Below are positions 22,146-33,675 of a stretch of 64,000 nucleotides of DNA, piece after piece. Numbering within the stretch: the first letter of the stretch is position 1; every line of letters starts with the position of its first letter. Made by a program: the position numbers and the translations under genes. The notes below the pieces were generated by a model. The model worked only from the letters and a program-made list of their open reading frames with translations, was not told where the DNA came from and searched no databases. Origin of the DNA: Costus lasius (lineage: Eukaryota > Streptophyta > Magnoliopsida > Zingiberales > Costaceae); contig CM050450.1 in NCBI GenBank assembly GCA_027563935.2, positions 29,127,439 through 29,191,438 of the forward strand, given 5' to 3'.

Positions 22146-25100
22146 CTAATGGTTGAGAAATCTCAAACCCATATTATTACAGTGCTTCTCATGCTTCTGC
22201 TGCGCCAGAGGCTTGGTAAGCGGGTCAGCCAGATTGTCATCTGTATGTACCTTGCAGATTTTGATCTCGCCACGATCAATGATCTCCCGGATCAAGTGAA
22301 ACCGTCTTTGTATGTGCTTGGACTTCTGGTGCGACTGTGGTTCCTTTGCTTGTGCGATTGCTCCAGTGTTATCAAAGAAGATAACCAAAGGATCTGCACT
22401 CGAAGGAACGACACCAAGTTCCTGAACGAACTTACGAATCCACACTGCCTCCTTGGATGCTTCCGAGGCTGCAACATACTCGGCTTCTGTTGTGGAATCA
22501 GCAACAGTAGACTGTTTGAAACTTTTCCACACCACTGCTCCACCATTCAAGCTAAAAACATAGCCTGATTGCGATCGGAAATCATCCTGGTCCGACTGGA
22601 ACGAAGCGTCAGTATATCCTTCAATACTGAGTTCTTCCTGACCACCATATATCAAGAACATATCTTTGGTCCTCCACAGATATTTTAAAATGTTCTTGAC
22701 TGCAATCCAGTGCGCCATACCTGGATTACTTTGGAACCGACTGGTTACGCTTAACCCGTAAGCGACGTTTGGGCGAGTACACAACATCGCATACATAATG
22801 GACCCAATAGCCGAAGCATAAGGCGTATTGTCCATTTCATCTTTCTCAGTCTGTGTTTGTGGACACTGACTCTTCGAAAGATTCAGACCATGTCTGACTG
22901 GAAGATACCCCCTTTTAGAATTCTCTAAATGGAATCTTTCCAGGACTTTATCGATGTAAGTACTCTGGCACAGCCCGAGAAGCCTCTTAGATCTATCCCT
23001 GTAGATCTTCACACCTAACACATAGGCTGCTTCTCCTAGATCTTTCATCTGAAAACATTTTCCCAACCATGCTTTAACAGCATGCAGTTCAGGAATATCG
23101 TTTCCAATGATCAAGATGTCATCGACGTAGAGGACTAGGAAAGTAATCACGCTCCCACTAAACCTCTTATATACACACGGGTCATCTTCGTTCTTGATGA
23201 AACCAAACTCAGAGATTGATTCATCAAAACGAATATTCCAGCTTCTAGATGCTTGTTTAAGTCCATAAATGGACTTCTTTAACTTGCATATTTTATGACG
23301 ATCTGATGGATTAGTGAAACCTTCAGGTTGTGTCATATACACATCCTCATCCAGATTTCCATTCAGGAAAGCCGTCTTCACATCCATCTGCCAGATCTCA
23401 TAATCGTAATATGCTGCTATCGCGAAAAGAATCCGAATAGACTTAAACATGGCTACAGGTGAGAAAGTTTCATCATAATCTATCCCGTAGATTTGTTTGA
23501 AACCTTTCGCAACTAGCCTGCCTTTATAGGTAACCACGTTACCATCCATGTCAATCTTCTTCTTGAAGATCCATTTACAGCCTATAGGGATTACTCCCGG
23601 AGGCGGATCAACCAAATCCCAGACTTGGTTATCTGACATGGAGTCCATCTCGGCTCGCATAGCTTCAAGCCATCTAGCTGACTCCGGTCCACTGACCGCA
23701 TCCGCATAAGTGAGGGGTTCATCATTATCAATGATGTAGACTCCGTCATAGCGCTCAGGCTGTCAACGGATCCTTCCCGATCTACGCGGTTCCCGTGATA
23801 TCTGAGCCTCAGATTGTTCAATAACCTGTTCTACCGGCTCAGGCACATCCAACTGTGCTTGACTACTTTGTCCTTCCTCTGGATTCTCATCCAGCTTTAT
23901 TTCTCTCCCACTGGCCTCTTGCAGAAGAAACTCCTTCTCAAGAAAAATGGCCGTCCGAGCAACAAATACCTTGTTCTCCTTGGGATCGTAGAAATAATAA
24001 CCCTTAGTTTCCTTAGGGTAACCGACAAAGATACATTTCTCAGATCTGCTCTCTAGTTTCCCAGAGGCGAGCTTTTTGACATAAGCCTCGCAACCCCAGA
24101 TCCTGATAAATGTCAAGCTCGGCTGTTTCCCATACCATAACTCATATGGGGTCTTTGAAACTGCCTTGGATGGCACTCGGTTTAGTACCTTTGCAGCTGT
24201 TTCCAGTGCAAATCCCCAAAAGGAGTAAGGTAGAGTAGCCTGACTCATCATAGAACGAACCATATCCAGTAAGGTTCTGTTCCTCCTTTCGGACACACCA
24301 TTCCATTGCGGTGTTCCTGGCAGAGTGAGCTGTGAGATAATCCCACACTCCTTTAGATAGTCAGTAAACGCATGACTCAAGTATTCTCCACCTCGATCAG
24401 AACGAAGTGCCTTGATATTTCGGCCTAGCTGATTCTGTACTTCATTCTTGAACTCTTTGAACTTGTCAAAAGATTCACTTTTATGTCTCATTAAATAGAC
24501 ATACCCATATCTACTGAAATCATTAGTAAAGGTAATGAAGTATTGATAGCCACCCCTGGCATGTTTACTAAATGGCCCACACACATCACTGTGTATAAGG
24601 TCAAGTAAACCCGAAGCCCTTTGACCTTTGTTGGGAAAAGGAGCCTTCGTCATTTTACCCATTAAACAAGCTTTGCATGTATCAATCTCCTCAAAGGAGA
24701 ATGATCCCAGCAGTCCATGATCATGCAACCGCTTAATGCGCTTCTTGTTAATATGGCCTAAACGACTATGCCATAGCAAGGTGCTGTCATCAGCATACTT
24801 GGCTTTCTTATTATCAATGTTTTGTATAGAAAATTCCATGTCCAACATGAATAACCCATTGTTAATTGAACTAGTAGCATAAACAATATTATCAAGAGTA
24901 AGATAACACTTTGAAATCTTGCATTCAAAGGAAAACCCTTTCCTGACAAGAGCAGGAATAGAGATAATATTTTTGGTAATACTGGGTACAAAGTAACAAT
25001 TGTTTAATTCTAATACAATGCCAGATGGTAATGAGATGTAATAATCCCCTACAGCAACAGCAGCAACCCGTGCCCCGTTTCCAACTCGTAGGTCCACCTC

Positions 25101-26030
25101 ATGCTGTCCCACCTGTCTTCTTCTCTTGAGTTCCTGTACATTTGAACAAATGTGAACTCCACATGCAGTGTCCAACACCCATGAAATAGAAGAAGATGAA
25201 ACCATGACTTCCGTCACGTATATACCTGAGCCAGAAGCGATGCTTCCCCTCTTATCTCCTTGGAGCGCTTTATAGTCCTTTTTCCAGTGACCCAGCTGGC
25301 CACAGTGGAAACATCTGTATTCCTTGGACCGCTTAACCTTCTGCTTCAGAGCCTTGCTGTAATTCTTGACAGGGGCCTTGCCCTTCTTCCCCTTCTTCTT
25401 GTTCCTAGAAGGAACCATCAAGACAGAGGTTGAAGGCTTACCCTTCAGAGTTTCCTCAGTAGTCAAGAGCATATTCAGCAGCTCTGCCGGAGTACAATCG
25501 ATTTTGTTCATATTAAAGTTAATGATGAACGCATCGAAAGAAGGCGGAAGAGACTGCAGAATAATGTCTACAGCAAGCTCTTGGTTGATGGTATGCCCCA
25601 GTTTCTCTAGAGCCTCCTTGTGCCCAATCATCTTGAGCACGTGAGCTCCCACTGGGCTCCCTTCAGCCAGTTTGCTCTGAAAGAAAAGCTTTGTCAGATT
25701 ATAGCGTTCTGTCCTCGCCTGTGCAGCATACAGCATCTTGAGGTTCGCTATAATTTCTATAGCCGACATATCCTCATGCTGACGCTGCAGCGGTGGCGTC
25801 ATAGACGCTAGCATCAGGCAAGCGACATCAATGATATCATTGACGTGCTTTTCATAGGCATCGCGAACCGCCCTTGCAGCGTTCGCAGCGGGTTGAGGCG
25901 GCACAGCCGTCTCGAGGACATACAGTTTCCTCTCAGCCTTAAGAACGATCTTAAGGTGTCCGAACTAGTCTGAGAAGTTTCGCCCAGCAAACTTCTCCCT
26001 TTCCAGTAGGGATCGCACATTGAAGCTCAT
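22146..26030 (-). pseudogene. gag-pol polyprotein of Y, broken
   Basis: Full-length family A polyprotein with start ATG at 26028-26030 and stop at 22146-22148, colinear with element Z. TAG at 25965-25967 replaces Trp in Gag (FSDW). TGA at 23763-23765 replaces an Arg between integrase and RT. The last Cys of the zinc knuckle is Tyr (HWKKDYKAL, near 25272). Protease WVLDTACG, the integrase catalytic residues, RT LYVDDILIIG and RNase H TEAEY are kept. No frameshift is evident. Separately readable parts are Gag through integrase (25904-23763) and RT-RNase H (23660-22146). Confidence 0.93.
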
Positions 26031-26185
26031 GGTGTTCGTTGCTGCAGGTATCTACAACAATGCAAGAACAGCAAGGTCAGTATCAATGTTAAGAATCAAT
26101 CAGGACTTAAGAATGATTCTTTTTCTTACTATTTTATCTGGCTGAAAAATCCAGCAAAACAGCCCGAAAGAGTAGAACTCTTTTA
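26031..26185 (-). mobile_element. gag-proximal leader of Y, interrupted by Z
   Basis: The leader next to gag ends at CTCTTTTA (26185). It resumes after Z at 35371-35375 with the duplicated TTTTA and then GTGAGATGGGATCC. Z's own uninterrupted leader reads the same through this point, which confirms the insertion site. Confidence 0.9.
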
Positions 26186-27880
26186 TGTAGGTCCCCTTCA
26201 AGGGGGAGCGCAAACCCTAAGCATGCACAAATCTCAATTGCATGGGCGGAATTAGGGTTTCCATAGATCGCATGTTGTATATCTATAAGATTAACTTTGT
26301 TTGCTTATAAAGATCAAGAGAAGATCTCTTACCATAGCCATGATAAAGGGTGGCGACTTGGAAGCAAGAGGGCAAGTAAGCACTCCTCCAAAGATAACGC
26401 ACACTAGATGAGAGATGGCTACCCTTTCGGATGTTCCTTGTGCTAGTAAGGGATCTCCAAAACTTCCTTGTCGTGTGTAGATGAAGCGAGGTGCTTGGCC
26501 GAGAGCTTCGTTGTACAAGAGTTCCCCTTTCTTTTCTTTCTTGTCGAATGAATATGACAAGCGAGTAATTGGGCAAATGGCGTTAAGGCTTTCATTCAAG
26601 TGATGGCGTTACACTTCCAAATATGGAAGGTTATGAAGCCATGCGACCACTTGAAGAAAAACCGCCCAAAATGCCTTCAATCCTTGAACCATACGTTCAC
26701 CCATGTGAACCGGTTCAAGCCAATTAGGTTCAACTCAATTCGGTTCAAAAAACCAAATCAAACCAGCCCAAGCCATGGTCTAGATCTCTTTGAACCAAAT
26801 GGTTCAAGATCCAACCGTTCATCTCTGGATGCTCTTGATCTCTCCGATCTAGCATCCACACTCTCGATCGAAGCTTACCGATCTCAAGCCCTAATCAATC
26901 AAACATGATCAGACCAGATCTCACTTACAATCAGAGTCTAAACTCCTTTAAACTGAATCCAAACAATTCAGTCCACACGATCTGACTTGAGTAAGCCATG
27001 TCATCAAATTGTGCGACCCTAAGGGTTTCCTTTAAATGTCGGTAACGACAACTTACGTTATCACGATCAGTGAGGGGTATCTAGCAACACATCACTGTCT
27101 CCCGATATAAAGGAAAGAGTCTTCCAAGACTACACCCAAATCACAGCACAAGTGTGAATCCATTTCACGAGGCATACATGTTTCCTTTGCCACTGGATGT
27201 TCTTATTGGACAAGCATGTCAAGCCTGTAACTCCAATACGATGAGCATGATTAGATCAGATGAACATAGTCATCTGGGTATGGCCATACACTTTCTCAAT
27301 CATCTCATATAGGGGGGCCTTAGAACATCACACTCCTTAAACAAGGAGACGGCAATCCTTTATCTATCACTAGTGTCCTAACCTGACTCATGATCATTAT
27401 TCAAGATAGTCTATAACCATTATATTTCAAATGATATTTAACTACCTCAAAACAATGACATTCATCATTTAGAAACACAAATGATCTCAAGTCAAAGGAC
27501 ATGTGCCACTTGTAGCATACAAGGATTATTCACATTGTGACAAGCAATTGAATATCCTAGTAGGGTCTGTCCAGTACATCCAATGTACCCATGAGTCTAC
27601 ATCTTATTCCATGCTCGAAGCATCCTATAAGATTAGAACTCATATTAGTCTTAACCATATCAAGGCTGTCTCATGTTCACCAAGATATATCGACTAAGGA
27701 CATTACTGCATGTCAGCCTAGCTGAACAGCTTTGAGACATTATTCAGTAGTACACTTATTACAGCAGACAAGGTAACAACCTGAATAACAACCATTGCCT
27801 TTATAAACTTAAGAGTTTATACAATGATACTATTACAATCCCAAGGCCTCAAACATTAGCCTTAAGGGCATACCCCAACA
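26186..27880 (-). repeat. 3' LTR of Z (1695 bp)
   Basis: On the minus strand it runs TGTTGGGGTATG...GGGGACCTACA. It is flanked inside by the polypurine tract at 27881. It pairs with 33676-35370. The visible differences are mostly single substitutions near 27439, 27481, 27598 and 27708. Confidence 0.95.
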
Positions 27881-27891
27881 ATCTCCCACTT
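27881..27891 (-). other. polypurine tract of Z
   Basis: ATCTCCCACTT (minus strand AAGTGGGAGAT) abuts the 3' LTR, ten bases from the polyprotein stop codon. Confidence 0.88.
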
Positions 27892-27900
27892 GCACTTAAT

Positions 27901-30900
27901 CTAATGGTTGAGAAACCTCAAACCCATATTATTACAGTGCTTCTCATGCTTCTGCTGCGCCAGAGGCTTGGTAAGCGGGTCTGCCAGATTGTCATCTGTA
28001 TGAACCTTGCATATTTTGATCTCGCCACGATCTATGATCTCCCGGATCAAGTGAAACCGTCTCTGTATGTGCTTGGACTTCTGGTGCGACCGTGGTTCCT
28101 TTGCTTGTGCGATGGCTCCAGTGTTATCACAGAAGATAACCAAAGGATCGACACTCGAAGGAACAACACCAAGTTCTCTCACGAACTTACGAATCCACAC
28201 TGCCTCCTTGGATGCTTCCGAGGCTGCAACATACTCGGCTTCTGTTGTGGAATCAGCAACAGTTGACTGTTTGAAACTCTTCCACACCACTGCTCCACCA
28301 TTCAAGCTAAAAACATAGCCTGATTGCGATCGGAAATCATCCTGGTCCGACTGGAACGAAGCGTCAGTATATCCTTCTATACTGAGTTCTTCCTGACCAC
28401 CATATATCAAGAACATATCTTTGGTCCTCCGCAGATATTTTAAAATGTTCTTGACTGCAATCCAGTGTGCCTGACCTGGATTACTTTGGAAACGACTGGT
28501 CACGCTTAACCCGTAAGCAACGTCTGGGCGAGTACATAACATCGCATACATAATGGACCCAATAGCCGAAGCATAAGGCGTATTATCCATTTCATCTTTC
28601 TCAGTCTGTGTTTGTGGACACTGACTCTTCGAAAGATTCAGACCATGTCTGACTGGAAGATATCCTCTTTTAGAATTCTCTAAATGGAATCTCTCCAGAA
28701 CTTTATCGATGTAAGTACTCTGGCACAGCCCGAGAAGCCTCTTAGATCTATCCCTGCAGATCTTCACACCTAATACAAAGGCTGCTTCTCCTAGATCTTT
28801 CATCTGGAAACATTTCCTTAGCCATGCTTTAACAGCATGCATTTCAGGAATATCGTTTCCAATGATTAAGATATCATCGACGTAGAGGATTAGGAATGTA
28901 ATCACGCTCCCACTAAACCTCTTATACACACACGGGTCATCTTCGTTCTTGATGAATCCAAACTCAGAGATTGATTCATCAAAACGAATATTCCAGCTTC
29001 TTGATGCTTGTTTCAGTCCATAAATGGACTTCTTTAACTTGCATATTTTATGACGATCTGATGGATTAGTGAAACCTTCAGGTTGTGTCATATACACATC
29101 CTCATCCAGATTTCCATTAAGGAAAGCTGTTTTCACATCCATCTGCCAGATCTCATAATCGTAATATGCTGCTATCGCGAAAAGAATCCGAATAGACTTA
29201 AAAATAGCTACAGGAGAGAAAGTTTCATCATAATCTATCCCGTAGATTTGTTTGAAACCTTTCGCAACTAGCCTGCCTTTATAGGTAACCACGTTACCAT
29301 CCATGTCAATCTTCTTCTTGAAGATCCATTTACAGCCTATAGGGATTACTCCCAGAGGCAGATCAACCAAATCCCAGACTTGGTTATCTGACATGGAGTC
29401 TATCTCGGCTCGCATAGCTTCAAGCCATCTAGCTGACTCCGGTCCACTGACCGCATCCGCATAAGTAAGGGGTTCATCATTATCAATGATGTAGACTCCG
29501 TCATAGCGCTCAGGCTGTCTACGGATCCTACCCGATCTTCGCGGTTCCCGTGATATCTGAGCCTCAGGTTGTTCAATAACCTGATCCACTGGCTCATGCA
29601 CATCCAACTGTGCTTGACTACTTTGTCCTTCCTCTGGATTCTCATCCAGCTTTATTTCTCTCCCACTGGCCTCTTGCAGAAGAAACTCCTTCTCAAGAAA
29701 TATGGCCGTCCGAGCAACAAATACTTTGTTCTCTTTGGGATCGAAGAAATAATAACCCTTAGTTTCCTTAGGGTAACCGACAAAGATACATTTCTCAGAT
29801 CTGCTCTCCAGTTTCCCAGAGGCGAGCTTTTTGACATAAGCCTCGCAACCCCAGATCCTGATAAATGTCAAGCTCTGCTGTTTCCCATACCATAGTTCAT
29901 ATGGCGTCTTTGAAACGGCCTTGGATGGCACTCGGTTTAGTACCTTTGCAGCTGTTTCCAGTGCAAATCCCCAAAAGGAATATGGAAGAGTAGCCTGACT
30001 CATCATAGAACGAACCATATCAAGTAACGTTCTATTTCTCCTCTCGGACACACCATTCCATTGTGGTGTTCCTGGCGGAGTGAGCTGTGAGATAATCCCA
30101 CACTCTTTTAGATAGTCAGTAAATTCTCGACTTAGGTATTCTCCACCTCGATCAGAACGAAGTGCCTTGATATTTCGGCCTAGCTGATTCTGTACTTCAT
30201 TTTTGAACTCTTTGAACTTGTCAAAAGATTCACTCTTATGTCTCATAAGATAGACATAACCATACCTACTGAAATCATCAGTAAAGGTAATGAAGTACTG
30301 ATAGCCACCTCTGGCATGTTTACTAAATGGCCCACACACATCACTGTGTATAAGGTCAAGTAAACCTGAAGCCCTTTGACCTTTGTTAGGAAAAGGAGAC
30401 TTCGTCATTTTACCCATTAAACAAGCTTTGCATGTATCAATCTCCTCATAGGAGAATGATCCCAGCAGTCCATGATCATGCAACCGCTTAATGCGCTTCT
30501 TGTTAATATGGCCTAAACAACTATGCCATAACAAGGTGCTGTCTTCAGCATACTTGGCTTTCTTAATATCAACACTTTGTATAGAACTTTCCATGTCCAA
30601 CATGTATAACCCATTGTTAATTGAACCAGTTGCATAAACAATATTATCTAAAGATAAAACACACTTTGAAATATTGCATTCAAAGGCAAATCCTTTCCTG
30701 ACAAGAGCAGGAATAGAGACAATATTTTTAGTAATACTGGGAACAAAGTAACAACTGTTTAGTTCTAATACAATGCCAGATGGTAATGAGATGAAATAGT
30801 CTCCTACAGCAACAGCAGCAACCCGTGCCCCGTTTCCAACGCGTAGGTCCACCTCATGCTGTCCCACCTGCCTTCTTCTCTTGAGTTCCTGTACATTTGA

Positions 30901-31785
30901 ACAAATGTGAACTCCACATGCAGTGTCCAACACCCATGAAATAGAAGAAGATGATATCATGACCTCAGTCACAAATATACCTGAGCCAGAAGCGATGCTT
31001 CCCCTCTTATCTCCTTGGAGCGCTTTACAGTCCTTTTTCCAGTGACCCAGCTGGCCACAGTGGAAACACCTGTTGTCCTTCGCCCGCTTCACCTTTTGTT
31101 TCAGAGCCTTACTGTAGTTCTTGACAGGGGCCTTGCCCTTCTTCCCCTTCTTCTTGTTCCTCGAAGGAACCATCAAGACAGAGGTTGAAGGCTTTTCCTT
31201 CAGAGTTTCCTCAGTAGTCAAGAGCATATTGAGCAGCTCTGCCGGAGTACAATCGATCTTGTTCATATTAAAATTAATAATGAACGCATCGAAAGAGGGC
31301 GGGAGAGACTGCAGAATTATGTCTACAACAAGCTCCTGGTTGATGGTATGCCCCAGTTTCTCTAGAGCCTCCTTGTGCCCAATCATCTTGAGCACATGAG
31401 CTCCCACTGGGCTCCCTTCAGCCAGTTTGCTCTGAAAGAAAAGCTTGGTCAGATTATAGCGTTCTGTCCTCGCCTGTGCAGCATACAGCATCTTGAGGTT
31501 CGCTATAATCTCTATAGCCGACATATCCTCATGCTGACGCTGCAGCGGTGGCGTCATAGACGCTAGCATCAGGCAAGCGACATCAATGCTATCATTGACA
31601 TGCTTTTCATAGGCTTCGCGAACCGCCCTTGCGGCGTTCGCAGCGGGTTGAGGCGGCACAGCCGTCTCGAGGACATACAGTTTCCTCTCAGCCTTAAGAA
31701 TGATCTTAAGGTGTCCGAACCAGTCTGAGAAGTTTGGCCCAGCAAACTTCTCCCTTTCCAGTAGGGATCGCACATTGAAGCTCAT
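27901..31785 (-). CDS. intact copia Gag-Pol polyprotein, 1294 residues
   Basis: This encodes the particle protein and all enzymes for reverse transcription and integration in one frame. Domains by residue: Gag about 1-235; CCHC knuckle C240, C243, H248, C253; protease motif D287-T-A-C; integrase zinc site H421, H426, C452, C455 and catalytic D482, D545, E581 (DD35E spacing); RT with D883 (QMDVKTAFL) and YVDD at 968-971; RNase H with D1141, E1182 and D1220. The length and order Gag-PR-IN-RT-RH are those of copia elements. The Met chosen is MSFNVRS; the ATG three codons upstream in element 1 is ACG here. The protease has Ala where aspartic proteases normally have Gly (D-T/S-G). Since no frameshift separates gag from pol, the Gag:Pol ratio must be set otherwise. 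Confidence 0.97.
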   Translation of the reverse strand: MSFNVRSLLEREKFAGPNFSDWFGHLKIILKAERKLYVLETAVPPQPAANAARAVREAYEKHVNDSIDVACLMLASMTPPLQRQHEDMSAIEIIANLKMLYAAQARTERYNLTKLFFQSKLAEGSPVGAHVLKMIGHKEALEKLGHTINQELVVDIILQSLPPSFDAFIINFNMNKIDCTPAELLNMLLTTEETLKEKPSTSVLMVPSRNKKKGKKGKAPVKNYSKALKQKVKRAKDNRCFHCGQLGHWKKDCKALQGDKRGSIASGSGIFVTEVMISSSSISWVLDTACGVHICSNVQELKRRRQVGQHEVDLRVGNGARVAAVAVGDYFISLPSGIVLELNSCYFVPSITKNIVSIPALVRKGFAFECNISKCVLSLDNIVYATGSINNGLYMLDMESSIQSVDIKKAKYAEDSTLLWHSCLGHINKKRIKRLHDHGLLGSFSYEEIDTCKACLMGKMTKSPFPNKGQRASGLLDLIHSDVCGPFSKHARGGYQYFITFTDDFSRYGYVYLMRHKSESFDKFKEFKNEVQNQLGRNIKALRSDRGGEYLSREFTDYLKECGIISQLTPPGTPQWNGVSERRNRTLLDMVRSMMSQATLPYSFWGFALETAAKVLNRVPSKAVSKTPYELWYGKQQSLTFIRIWGCEAYVKKLASGKLESRSEKCIFVGYPKETKGYYFFDPKENKVFVARTAIFLEKEFLLQEASGREIKLDENPEEGQSSQAQLDVHEPVDQVIEQPEAQISREPRRSGRIRRQPERYDGVYIIDNDEPLTYADAVSGPESARWLEAMRAEIDSMSDNQVWDLVDLPLGVIPIGCKWIFKKKIDMDGNVVTYKGRLVAKGFKQIYGIDYDETFSPVAIFKSIRILFAIAAYYDYEIWQMDVKTAFLNGNLDEDVYMTQPEGFTNPSDRHKICKLKKSIYGLKQASRSWNIRFDESISEFGFIKNEDDPCVYKRFSGSVITFLILYVDDILIIGNDIPEMHAVKAWLRKCFQMKDLGEAAFVLGVKICRDRSKRLLGLCQSTYIDKVLERFHLENSKRGYLPVRHGLNLSKSQCPQTQTEKDEMDNTPYASAIGSIMYAMLCTRPDVAYGLSVTSRFQSNPGQAHWIAVKNILKYLRRTKDMFLIYGGQEELSIEGYTDASFQSDQDDFRSQSGYVFSLNGGAVVWKSFKQSTVADSTTEAEYVAASEASKEAVWIRKFVRELGVVPSSVDPLVIFCDNTGAIAQAKEPRSHQKSKHIQRRFHLIREIIDRGEIKICKVHTDDNLADPLTKPLAQQKHEKHCNNMGLRFLNH

Positions 31786-33675
31786 GGTGTTCGTTGCTGC
31801 AGGAATCTACAACAATGCAAGAACAGCAAGGTCAGTATCAATGTTTAGAATCAATCCAGGACTTAAGAAAGATTCTTTTTCTCACTATTTTATCTGGCTG
31901 AAAAATCCAGCAAAATAGCCCGAAAGAGTAGAACTCTTTTAGTGAGATGGGATCCAGATTTCATACTTGGTCTCCGCATCCCGCTCAGGCGAGATAAGAT
32001 GCACAGAGAGTACAAGCACTAATCTCTGGTAGGCTGTCCCAGCCAATCGCCAACCCGTGCGATTCCCCTTCATCTGGGCAATCCAGCAGACTATGCCAAC
32101 TGAGTTGGTACAACACAGTCTCTGACCCCACAGATGGCTGCCTCCATGTGCTACCATATGCGCCACATATGTAGCCTACATGGTCAAGCTGACCCGACCT
32201 ACTCCCTGGACCACCACGTGCTATGCTGAGCAACGAGAAGGGATAAATCCCTACTCTGTAACACGCAGGTGTAATCCCGCACCGTCTGAAGATAGATGGA
32301 CGTGCCCACTGAGTGGGTACAACACGGCTCCAACGATAGTCAGAACAGTGAGGTTTCGCGTCAGAAGGCTTACGAGCTTGATATGTTAGCGTTTGGATTT
32401 TAACGGTCTTTTATCTTCATACCTATCATGTAAGTCCTATGGTGATAGCAGAAGATAAACTCATGCAATTCTAATTATAAAAGCAATAAATAGAAGGCAT
32501 GCTGATCTTATGTGGTAAAAGCCCATAGCCTAAGTAAGACCTTAATTTTACTTAAGTCTTCACTTTCTTTTCATGGGTCTTTTATCTCATCAGGTCCATC
32601 CCAGGGCCCTTGCGCCAAGTTCAGCTCAGGTGCGCCCACCAGCTGAATGCGCCTCTTTAATGTGTGCTTTTGTGCTCTTGTCTAATCAAATACATTTTGA
32701 TCTATCTAGACAAGGTTGACTCGCAGGTCAAATATACAATAAATTAATTAAAAAGTGATTTGCAGATCACAATAAAAATTAATTTACAAGTTTAAGTCCA
32801 GGCACGCAGGCCCCAGCACAGCACACATTTAACATGGGCAGCCCACATAAGAATAAATAAACAAGCATCATGGCATCATTCAATCAACATGTGATCCATT
32901 ACAAAGAAAATAAAATTTTGAAAACCCCATTGGCATCAATTTTAATTTTCATATGAGCCCTACTACCTTACAACGGTCCATTAATAGGGATCCACTCATC
33001 CAGCTAGTCAGATCCTCTGCCCTTGCATGCACCAAGTCCTAACTGACTCGAGTTGACCTAATGGTCAACCATGCATGCTACAAGGGCTGAACAACCCTCA
33101 TGAGTTTTGGCAAGCGGGTGTGACCCCGGGCCTAACTCATGTGTGTTCATTAGTCGTCTCAACCAGACCTCGCTACACGCCCTTGATGCAGTCAACCTAT
33201 AGCCACCTCGTGCTTGCGCACAGGTGCTATCAGGTCAACCCATCTAGGCTGTCAGATGGTCTGATCAGACTAGTTGGATCTTCCCTAGAGGATGCCTTCA
33301 ACCCTACTAACCCGTCTAAGGGATTATAGCAGGCGCCACTTAGATCTATGGTGATAGGCGCGCAAGATGTAAGGTTTTTCTTTGAAAAACAACTACAACA
33401 AGCGCAAACAAGTAACATGCGCCACTTTGATAAACAAGATACATCAAATATCTAGCATGTCATTCTTTGCATGTTGATAAACCAAAGATCTAGGCATAAG
33501 CGCAAACTTCTCCAAGCAATGATACAAGCGCAAACAAACTTATGTGCACACAACATCATGTAAGCGCAAGAAAACAAAGCATGAAGTGAGCGCAATATGG
33601 CATCATGAATGGATCACAACCTCAGCAAAGCAATCATATAGATGATACTGAAAAACCCTATGCTCTGATACCAAT
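31786..33675 (-). mobile_element. leader and primer-binding site of Z
   Basis: GCTCTGATACCA at 33662-33673 is the initiator-Met primer site, two bases from the 5' LTR. The leader is about 1.9 kb and aligns with the others. It lacks a stretch of about 65 bp containing the tRNA-like A/B boxes, at 32639-32652. The loss lies between short GCGCAT repeats, so it could be either a precise deletion or the original state before an insertion. It also has unique sequence rich in GCGCAA around 33400-33650. Confidence 0.9.

Noticed and set aside
25366..25644. Recurring 72-92-codon frames MTGALPFFPFFLFLEG...
   Set aside because: They are exact antisense shadows of the Lys-rich Gag tail and appear wherever gag is present.
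26283..26599. About 100-codon frames duplicated at 26283-26599 and 33773-34089
   Set aside because: They are identical because they lie in the two LTRs of element Z; two frames overlap and other family members do not keep them.
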